Part shown: piece by piece, positions 1-4,460 of the stretch | Layout of the letters: the number at the start of each line of letters is the position of its first letter | How positions within the stretch are numbered: the stretch's first letter is position 1 | Source of the DNA: CBDUBH01 sp965365345 | Lineage (GTDB): Bacteria; Bacteroidota; Ignavibacteria; Ignavibacteriales; SURF-24 | Length of the DNA stretch: 6,067 nt | Direction: 5' to 3' | Assembly: GCA_965365345.1 (NCBI GenBank) | Contig: CBDUBH010000136.1 | Span: 1 to 6,067, forward strand | Made by a program: the position numbers and the translations under genes | The notes under the pieces: generated by a model | Told to the model about the DNA's origin: nothing | The model's database searches: none | The model's input: the letters and a program-made list of their open reading frames with translations, nothing else

Positions 1-1
1 A

Positions 2-886
2 GGTGAAAGCGGAGTAGGGAAAGAAGTTTTTGCGAAATTCATTCATCAAAACAGTCCGAGAAAAACATCGGCATTTATAACAATAAACTGTGCGGCTATT
101 CCGAAGGAATTAGCTGAAAGTGAATTATTCGGACACGAAAAAGGCGCGTTTACCGGCGCTGCGCAAAAAACGAAATTAGGAAAATTTGAACTTGCCGATG
201 GCGGCACGATTTTACTTGATGAAATCGGTGAACTTTCTCTCGATCTTCAAGTGAAACTTTTGCGCGTACTTCAGGAAAAAACTTTTTACAGATTGGGCGG
301 CGAAAAAGAAATTAAAGTTGACGTTCGCGTAATTGCCGCAACTAACAGAAATCTGCAGACCGAAGCCGAAAAAGGTAATTTCAGGGAAGATCTTTATTAT
401 AGATTAAATGTTGCAAGAGTAATAGTTCCGCCGCTTAGAGAAAGAAAAGAAGACATTCCGATTTTAGTTTATTCTTTTATAAATGAATTTTCGATAAAAT
501 TTAATAAAAAAGTTAAGGGAATGGATCCCGAAGCGCTGGAATTTTTGCAAACTCAACACTGGAAAGGCAACGTTCGCGAACTTCGAAACACAATTGAACG
601 CGCAATTTTAATGCTTGAAGATGATGAATTAAAAATACATCATTTTAATTTTTTGCCATCGGTAAAATCAGAAAGTTTTATTCCCGCAAATGAAGATAAA
701 TTTGAACTTAAAATCCCTACAAAAGGCATTTCTATTGATGTGGTTCTGCGCTCATTAATTTTGAAAACGCTTGAAATTACAAGAGGAAACCAGGTAAAAG
801 CGGCAAAAGTGTTAGGACTTTCACGCTCAAAACTTCGCTATCGTATGGAACAACTTGGAATTGAAGTTACAAAAAAAGTGGAATAA
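2..886 (+). CDS. Sigma-54-dependent transcriptional activator (NtrC family), 5'-truncated
   Basis: Bacterial enhancer-binding protein: an AAA+ ATPase that remodels sigma-54 RNA polymerase to open promoters. The frame is open from base 2 to the TAA at 884-886 (294 visible residues). In visible numbering, a Walker A motif GESGVGKE is at 1-8, the sigma-54 contact loop GAFTGA at 48-53, Walker B LLDE with D73-E74, the AATNRNL sensor I segment, the FREDLYYRLNV arginine-finger region, and sensor II GNVREL at 189-194. A Fis-type helix-turn-helix fills about 262-290 (GNQVKAAKVLGLSRSKLRYR). The AAA+ and DNA-binding parts are complete; the N-terminal regulatory domain and true start lie before the window. 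The GTG at 251 is internal, not a start. Because the sensory part is missing, it could be a response regulator (paired with the kinase downstream) or have a PAS/GAF or other input. No clear -24/-12 sigma-54 promoter was found in this window, so its targets are unknown. Confidence 0.96.
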   Translation, partial: GESGVGKEVFAKFIHQNSPRKTSAFITINCAAIPKELAESELFGHEKGAFTGAAQKTKLGKFELADGGTILLDEIGELSLDLQVKLLRVLQEKTFYRLGGEKEIKVDVRVIAATNRNLQTEAEKGNFREDLYYRLNVARVIVPPLRERKEDIPILVYSFINEFSIKFNKKVKGMDPEALEFLQTQHWKGNVRELRNTIERAILMLEDDELKIHHFNFLPSVKSESFIPANEDKFELKIPTKGISIDVVLRSLILKTLEITRGNQVKAAKVLGLSRSKLRYRMEQLGIEVTKKVE

Positions 887-946
887 TCCGGTATCTTTTT
901 TTTGTAAATGAAGTTAAAAGTATTAAATTTACGATTGATTTATAAG

Positions 947-972
947 AAAGATTAATTTAAAAGATAATCTTT
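947..972. repeat. Inverted repeat AAAGATTA-N10-TAATCTTT (possible operator)
   Basis: Perfect 8-bp arms at 947-954 and 965-972 with a 10-bp spacer. The centre-to-centre distance is 18 bp, under two helical turns. The hexamer AAAGAT recurs at 960-965, 982-987 and 1030-1035 in the same spacer. In DNA this AT-rich, chance is a real alternative. If functional it would most likely be a regulator-binding site upstream of the kinase gene. Confidence 0.3.
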
Positions 973-979
973 ATAGATA

Positions 980-1008
980 TTAAAGATTTAAAGTATTATC
1001 TCGATAAT
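980..1008 (+). promoter_or_regulatory. Possible promoter of the histidine kinase gene
   Basis: GATAAT at 1003-1008 matches the TATAAT -10 consensus at five of six bases and lies 17 bp after a weak -35-like TTAAAG (980-985). It sits within CGATAAT, also found before both TonB-like genes. A start of transcription near 1015 would leave a leader of about 60 nt. The -35 match is poor and AT-rich DNA yields many such hits. Confidence 0.25.
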
Positions 1009-1042
1009 TAATTATATTTTTTTCTTTTGAAAGATCGTAAGG

Positions 1043-1075
1043 ATGCAGAAGTTATTTAACTTATTTGGTATTTGA
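1043..1075 (+). CDS. Possible 10-codon leader ORF abutting the kinase start
   Basis: An ATG at 1043 opens a reading frame for MQKLFNLFGI that ends with TGA at 1073-1075, directly against the kinase ATG at 1076 and in the same frame. AAGG lies immediately before the ATG, too close to be a standard ribosome site; GAAAG at 1029-1033 is better spaced but weak. The kinase start itself has no clear Shine-Dalgarno sequence, so coupling from this ORF is conceivable. An ORF this short can easily arise by chance. Confidence 0.15.
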   Translation: MQKLFNLFGI

Positions 1076-2938
1076 ATGCAGAAAATTCAGTTGTTATTGA
1101 TTTCGGATAATGATAATTGCAGCATTATAATAAAAAATAATCTGGCGGGTCTTGTTGAAATTCAGAGAGAATACAAGATATCCGAAATTGCTGAGCTTGA
1201 GATTGATGGGATTTCTGCTGATGTAATTTTTGTATCCGCAGCAAGCAGCGTTACAACTGAAAATTTAATTAATAAGTTGAATAAAATAATTTCTGTTGCC
1301 GGAAATGTAAAAATCCCGGTTATTTTTTACGGAAACGGAAATTCAAAGATCATCAATAATTTTCTTAAATTAGATTCATCTGATCAAACCATAGAAATAC
1401 TTGATAAAAATCACATCGAAAATGCCTTAAAGCAGGCAATTCAATACAAGCAAAAACAAAATCAAGCTTTGGAAGATGATCCTCATCTTCTTTATGATGC
1501 AATTGAAAATTTAATGGCGCCGTTAATGGTGCTTAATCTTGAAGGCGAAATTATTTTTGTTAACGAGGCACAGGAAATGCTGCATCGTTTCGGCAAAAAT
1601 GAACTCATCGGGAAAAAAGTTGACATTCTTTCTTTTAATGATCCTAATTTAACCGCCACAAAAGATATTCTTAAAGAAGTTGTTAAATTTGGAAATTGGC
1701 ACGGCGAAATTGTAGAAAAGAATAAATCCGGTAAAAAAATAATTCTAATTGCAAAAGCAAAACTTTTAAAAGGTGAAAACGGAAAACCGAAAGCAATCAT
1801 AATTTCGGCAAACGATATAACCTCAAAAAAAATTCTTGAAGAGGAAAATAATCGTTTTAAACAGGCGATTCAGCACTCGCACGAAATAATTTTTATGACC
1901 GATAAAAACGGCATAATAAATTACGTAAACTCTCAATTTGAAAATTTTTACAATTATCATCAAAATGAAGTTTTAGGTAAAAATCCGAGCTTTTTAAAAA
2001 GCGGTTATACAAGTCCGGAAATTTACGAACAAATGTGGCAATCGTTAAAAAGCGGAAAAATCTTTAATACGGAATTTATCAATAGAACAAAAGATGAAAG
2101 ATTGGTTACAATTGAAGCGAGTATAAGTCCGTATTTTGATGAAAAAAACAGAACCGCCGGCTATATTTCAATTCAACGGGATGTAACGGAAAAAAAACAG
2201 AACGAGGAATTGCTGCGCAGGGCTTTGGATAAAGCGGAAGAATCGGATAATCTTAAAACCGCATTTTTAAATCAAATGTCTCACGAAATCAGAACTCCGC
2301 TTACGTCAATTTTAGGATTTATGTCATTAATGGAAGAAGAATTAATAACTCGCGGAATTACCGATCTTGCAGTATTTTTCGATTCAATTAATAGATCTTC
2401 TTCAAGATTGCACAGAACAATTGAAGATATTCTTGCAATGTCGAGCATTCAGATCGGCAATTTCTATACTTCAAAAAGCAAAGTTAATCTTTATGAAATT
2501 ATAGATATGATCGTAAAAGAATATTCAACTCTTGCGTCAGAAAAAAATATCGAATTTATTTTTACGCAAAAAATTGCTGATCCAACTATTTATGCGGACT
2601 CATATACAATAGCAAAATCATTTAAGCATTTAATTGATAACGCTGTTAAATTCACCGATAACGGAAAAATTGAAATTACAATTTACGAATCCGATGGAGC
2701 AACGGTTGTTGATGTTTCCGATACGGGCGTGGGAATTTCAAAAGATTACATGAATAATTTGTTCAAGCCATTTTCACAGGAAGAAGTCGGTTATAACCGC
2801 CGTTATGACGGAAACGGACTCGGACTTGCACTAACTAAAGAATTTTTAAGTTTAAATCATGCCACAATTTCAGTAGAAAGCACTAAAGGTAAAGGATCAA
2901 AATTTACTATCAGTTTCTACGAAACCTCCGAAAATTAA
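1076..2938 (+). CDS. Soluble PAS-PAS sensor histidine kinase with N-terminal pseudo-receiver
   Basis: Cytoplasmic sensor kinase of 620 residues with no membrane segment. Domains in order: a receiver-like fold (about 3-125), PAS1 (about 137-255), PAS2 (about 260-374, ending in DVTEKK), a short helical linker, HisKA with H-box SHEIRTPL and phospho-acceptor His403, then HATPase with N-box N522 (HLIDNAVKFT), G1 box DTGVG (549-553), F-box LFKPF and G2 box GNGLGL (579-584). All catalytic boxes are intact, so autophosphorylation is expected. The receiver-like part keeps acidic D11/D13 and a lysine at K111, but Ser54 stands where the phospho-Asp should be and Gly86 where the conserved Thr should be, so it probably cannot be phosphorylated. 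The PAS ligands cannot be read from sequence. The start is ATG 1076, with no clear ribosome site and an abutting mini-ORF. The sigma-54 activator ending 189 bp upstream is a plausible but unproven partner. Confidence 0.93.
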   Translation: MQKIQLLLISDNDNCSIIIKNNLAGLVEIQREYKISEIAELEIDGISADVIFVSAASSVTTENLINKLNKIISVAGNVKIPVIFYGNGNSKIINNFLKLDSSDQTIEILDKNHIENALKQAIQYKQKQNQALEDDPHLLYDAIENLMAPLMVLNLEGEIIFVNEAQEMLHRFGKNELIGKKVDILSFNDPNLTATKDILKEVVKFGNWHGEIVEKNKSGKKIILIAKAKLLKGENGKPKAIIISANDITSKKILEEENNRFKQAIQHSHEIIFMTDKNGIINYVNSQFENFYNYHQNEVLGKNPSFLKSGYTSPEIYEQMWQSLKSGKIFNTEFINRTKDERLVTIEASISPYFDEKNRTAGYISIQRDVTEKKQNEELLRRALDKAEESDNLKTAFLNQMSHEIRTPLTSILGFMSLMEEELITRGITDLAVFFDSINRSSSRLHRTIEDILAMSSIQIGNFYTSKSKVNLYEIIDMIVKEYSTLASEKNIEFIFTQKIADPTIYADSYTIAKSFKHLIDNAVKFTDNGKIEITIYESDGATVVDVSDTGVGISKDYMNNLFKPFSQEEVGYNRRYDGNGLGLALTKEFLSLNHATISVESTKGKGSKFTISFYETSEN

Positions 2939-2964
2939 ATTACTATATAAAAATTTTACATAAC

Positions 2965-2996
2965 TAAATGAATAATTATTTAAAAAAATTCATTTA
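2965..2996. repeat. Inverted repeat downstream of the kinase gene
   Basis: Perfect 9-bp arms TAAATGAAT (2965-2973) and ATTCATTTA (2988-2996) flank a 14-nt A/T loop, 26 bp after the kinase stop. The stem is very AT-rich and no U-tract follows, so it is a weak terminator candidate at best. It may instead be a 3'-end stabilising hairpin. Confidence 0.3.
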
Positions 2997-3019
2997 TGTC
3001 TAAAGAAAGTTTTAAAGTA

Positions 3020-3028
3020 TCCGATAAT
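3020..3028 (+). promoter_or_regulatory. Promoter-like motif before the first TonB-like gene
   Basis: TCCGATAAT holds a GATAAT -10-like hexamer (3023-3028), and the same nine bases occur at 3950-3958 before the paralogous gene. Transcription from about 3035 would keep the Shine-Dalgarno site in a leader of about 20 nt. The better -10 match TATAAT at 3033-3038 would place the start on top of the ribosome site and is less likely. No good -35 element is visible. Confidence 0.3.
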
Positions 3029-3044
3029 AATATATAATTTAACC

Positions 3045-3049
3045 GGAGG
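3045..3049 (+). promoter_or_regulatory. Strong Shine-Dalgarno site GGAGG
   Basis: GGAGG ends 5 bases before the ATG at 3055 and fixes that start. Such a site is unusual for Bacteroidia and helps place the organism. Confidence 0.8.
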
Positions 3050-3054
3050 GCAAA

Positions 3055-3468
3055 ATGCGCTTTCTAACTTTTTCGATTTTATTTTTTAGTGTTTTCGGTT
3101 TTTTACAAAGTAGTACTCAAGCCGAAACAATTAAAGATCACACATCAATTATACTAATGGAAGAAGATCCTTATCTTCCTTTTGCCGAAGTAATGCCTGA
3201 ACCCGTTGGCGGTATGGAAATTATTTACAAAAAACTTGAATACCCGGAAATTGCAAAAAGAATGGGCAAACAGGGAAAAGTTTATTTATTGGTTTACGTA
3301 AATGAATCCGGAGTTGTTGATGATGTAAAAGTCATAAAAGGAATTGGCGGCGGTTGTGATGAAGCAGCTGTTAAAGCAATTAAAGAGTTAAAGTTTTCTC
3401 CGGCAAAAAACGGTGGTGTGGCAGTAAAAGTTAAACTTTCACTTTCTATTGTTTTTAAATTAAGCTAA
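3055..3468 (+). CDS. Exported TonB C-terminal domain protein (copy 1)
   Basis: Small envelope protein of 137 residues. The N-terminus (MR, hydrophobic 3-18, then SSTQA) looks like a Sec signal peptide with likely cleavage after A23; if uncleaved it would act as an inner-membrane anchor. The acidic block EEDPYLPFAEVMPEPVGG (36-53) follows, then a TonB C-terminal fold from about 63 (YPEIAKRMGKQGKVYLLVYV) to the end (SLSIVFKL), with one cysteine, C101. Full TonB uses this domain to contact TonB-box peptides of outer-membrane transporters, but it also has a membrane anchor and long proline-rich linker. Here the linker is absent, so energy coupling in the classical way is doubtful. Lone exported domains of this kind are often auto-annotated as energy transducer TonB; the actual role is not known. 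A paralogue lies 536 bp downstream. Confidence 0.9.
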   Translation: MRFLTFSILFFSVFGFLQSSTQAETIKDHTSIILMEEDPYLPFAEVMPEPVGGMEIIYKKLEYPEIAKRMGKQGKVYLLVYVNESGVVDDVKVIKGIGGGCDEAAVKAIKELKFSPAKNGGVAVKVKLSLSIVFKLS

Positions 3469-3485
3469 AATAATATCATATTATG

Positions 3486-3528
3486 ATTGAGAAACGCATC
3501 AACTATAAATGTTGATATGTTTCTCAAT
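3486..3528 (+). terminator. Strong stem-loop after the first TonB-like gene (terminator-like, no U-tract)
   Basis: ATTGAGAAAC (3486-3495) pairs perfectly with GTTTCTCAAT (3519-3528). After one G-T wobble and one C-A mismatch the stem continues with ATCAAC (3498-3503) against GTTGAT (3511-3516), closing on a 7-nt loop, TATAAAT. It starts 17 bp after the stop codon. No run of T follows on either strand, so it may be a non-canonical terminator or an mRNA 3'-end protector. A 15-bp palindrome (ATAATAT-C-ATATTAT, 3470-3484) lies directly before it. Confidence 0.55.
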
Positions 3529-3653
3529 GAACATGGATAATTAAAATTACTCCGTAAAGTAATATTATTTTTCCAGGATATTTTCTTTAATTCAATTTCA
3601 AAACCGGTAAAAAGAAATAATTTTATATCTTTTGAGACTTGAAAAAATACTAT

Positions 3654-3686
3654 TCCGGAATTCAATAAAATATAATTTATTCCGGA
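3654..3686. repeat. Inverted repeat TCCGGAAT-N17-ATTCCGGA
   Basis: Perfect 8-bp arms at 3654-3661 and 3679-3686. The word TATTCCGGA also occurs as a direct repeat (3651-3659 and 3678-3686), 27 bp apart. The CCGG cores stand out in the AT-rich spacer. The right arm is followed by TTTTAT, so a weak terminator is possible; a two-site operator is the alternative. Confidence 0.35.
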
Positions 3687-3854
3687 TTTTATATCATTTT
3701 AAAACTTCTCCTTTTGAAAATTTCCTCGCAAACTCAAAAACATAATTTTCCACAACGACTTTTATAAATCCAAAAGCATTTTATAGAATGAAAAGTCATT
3801 TCAATTAAATTTTAAGTCCGCTCAAATTCTGCATTTTGCTTCAAAATCTCAATA

Positions 3855-3913
3855 ATTTCGAAAAAGATTTATCAACTTGAAAATAAAAATCATTTTCGAA
3901 AAAATATTTTATC
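3855..3913. repeat. Imperfect direct repeat, two copies
   Basis: ATTTCGAAAAAGATTTATC (3855-3873) recurs as a close variant at 3893-3913, sharing TTTCGAAAAA and an ATTT(T)ATC end, 38 bp apart. Each copy holds a TTTCGAAA palindrome that could be a protein-binding half. No family is recognised. Confidence 0.3.
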
Positions 3914-3949
3914 TTTTTTACTTTTTAGGGTAAAAAAAAATCCATTAAT

Positions 3950-3958
3950 TCCGATAAT
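3950..3958 (+). promoter_or_regulatory. Promoter-like motif before the second TonB-like gene
   Basis: TCCGATAAT, identical to the nine bases at 3020-3028, with a GATAAT -10-like hexamer at 3953-3958. A nine-A tract lies just upstream (3932-3940) and could act as an UP-like or bent element. Transcription from about 3965 would give a leader of about 40 nt. No clear -35 hexamer is seen. Confidence 0.3.
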
Positions 3959-3989
3959 GTATTAGTGAAATACAACAAAAAATTTAAAA

Positions 3990-3994
3990 GGGAG
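3990..3994 (+). promoter_or_regulatory. Shine-Dalgarno site GGGAG
   Basis: GGGAG lies 10 bases before the ATG at 4005, slightly longer than the usual spacing, and supports that start. The bases between it and the ATG end in TTTTTACCC, which is complementary to 3928-3936. Confidence 0.7.
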
Positions 3995-4004
3995 ATTTTT
4001 ACCC

Positions 4005-4421
4005 ATGCGTCGATTCTATACAGCTATTATGGGGATTTTTGCTGTTTTTATAATAACAGCTTCAACAGTAAATGCCGGACAAGGATTAACTGCTTCTAAT
4101 ATAATGGTTTACGAAGAAGATCCTTATCTTCCCTTCGCTGAAGTTATGCCTGAACCCGTTGGTGGTTTAGAGGAAATTTACAAAAAAGTTACTTATCCGG
4201 AAGTTGCCAAAAGATTGGGAATTGAAGGAAAAGTTTATGTTCTGATTTATGTAAATGAATCCGGATCCGTTGATGATGTAAAAGTTATCAAAGGAATTGG
4301 AGGCGGTTGCGATGAAGCAGCTGTAAATGCCATCAAAGGATTGAAATTTAACCCGGGAAAAAATGCGGGTTCTGCCGTAAAAGTGAAAATGTCTTTGTCC
4401 GTTGTTTTTAAAATGAAGTAA
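4005..4421 (+). CDS. Exported TonB C-terminal domain protein (copy 2)
   Basis: Paralogue of the gene at 3055: 138 residues, 81 of 102 positions identical from the shared block EEDPYLPFAEVMPEPVGG (37-54) to the end. The signal peptides (here MRR, a hydrophobic run about 5-18, likely cut after A24 in STVNA) are unrelated in detail. The domain runs from about 64 (YPEVAKRLGIEGKVYVLIYV) to SLSVVFKMK and keeps the GIGGGCDEAAV segment with its single cysteine C102. Most differences are conservative. As in copy 1 there is no proline-rich linker. It has its own ribosome site and probable promoter after a long spacer, and ends 39 bp before the chemoreceptor start with no terminator between, so these two genes are probably co-transcribed. 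Conservation of the acidic block in both copies suggests a binding role there, which is inference. Confidence 0.9.
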   Translation: MRRFYTAIMGIFAVFIITASTVNAGQGLTASNIMVYEEDPYLPFAEVMPEPVGGLEEIYKKVTYPEVAKRLGIEGKVYVLIYVNESGSVDDVKVIKGIGGGCDEAAVNAIKGLKFNPGKNAGSAVKVKMSLSVVFKMK

Positions 4422-4449
4422 ATGTGAAAGGAAAATTAAAAGTTCTATC

Positions 4450-4455
4450 GGGAGA
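4450..4455 (+). promoter_or_regulatory. Shine-Dalgarno site GGGAGA of the chemoreceptor gene
   Basis: GGGAGA ends 5 bases before the ATG at 4461 and fixes the start. It overlaps a small hairpin, GTTCT (4442-4446) with AGAAC (4453-4457), that could partly mask it; at 5 bp the effect is probably slight. Confidence 0.7.
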
Positions 4456-4460
4456 ACATT

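Larger units (their letters stand above)
887..1075. other. AT-rich intergenic spacer before the kinase gene
   Basis: This 189-bp non-coding stretch contains a T-run (896-903) just after the activator stop but no convincing stem before it, so no intrinsic terminator is called. It holds an inverted repeat (947-972), a promoter-like motif (1002-1008) and a tiny ORF (1043-1075), each described separately. The lack of a clear terminator leaves open read-through from the activator gene into the kinase gene. Confidence 0.7.
3469..4004. other. 536-bp AT-rich non-coding region between the TonB-like paralogues
   Basis: No convincing gene is seen on either strand. The longest frame (minus strand, 3465-3665) needs a TTG start without a ribosome site and has no recognisable composition or domain. 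The region contains a strong stem-loop (3486-3528), a GC-cored inverted repeat (3654-3686), a direct-repeat pair (3855-3913), a nine-A tract (3932-3940) and competing T/A-rich pairings before the next ATG. This is long for so compact a region and may hold a regulatory leader, a small RNA or decayed sequence. Confidence 0.65.

Noticed and set aside
251..886. GTG at 251 as the start of the activator gene
   Set aside because: The same frame continues upstream to the window edge and encodes Walker A, GAFTGA and Walker B, all essential, so 251 is internal.
1697..1715. TGGCAC-like sigma-54 promoter element inside the kinase gene
   Set aside because: The -24 half is good but the -12 TTGC is missing at the right spacing, and it lies within a coding region.
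1492..1800. Minus-strand reading frame across PAS1 of the kinase
   Set aside because: It lies opposite a well-supported coding region and has no recognisable domain; an antisense shadow.
3033..3038. Perfect TATAAT as the -10 box of the first TonB-like gene
   Set aside because: Transcription would begin about on the GGAGG ribosome site and remove it; the GATAAT ten bases upstream fits better.
3465..3665. Minus-strand reading frame of 66 codons in the TonB spacer
   Set aside because: It needs a TTG start with no ribosome site, overlaps the stem-loop and the end of the upstream gene, and has no recognisable protein features.
3700..3720. Minus-strand AAGGAG followed by an ATG
   Set aside because: The ATG (minus strand) reads ATG-ATA-TAA, so it stops after two codons; a chance ribosome-site lookalike.
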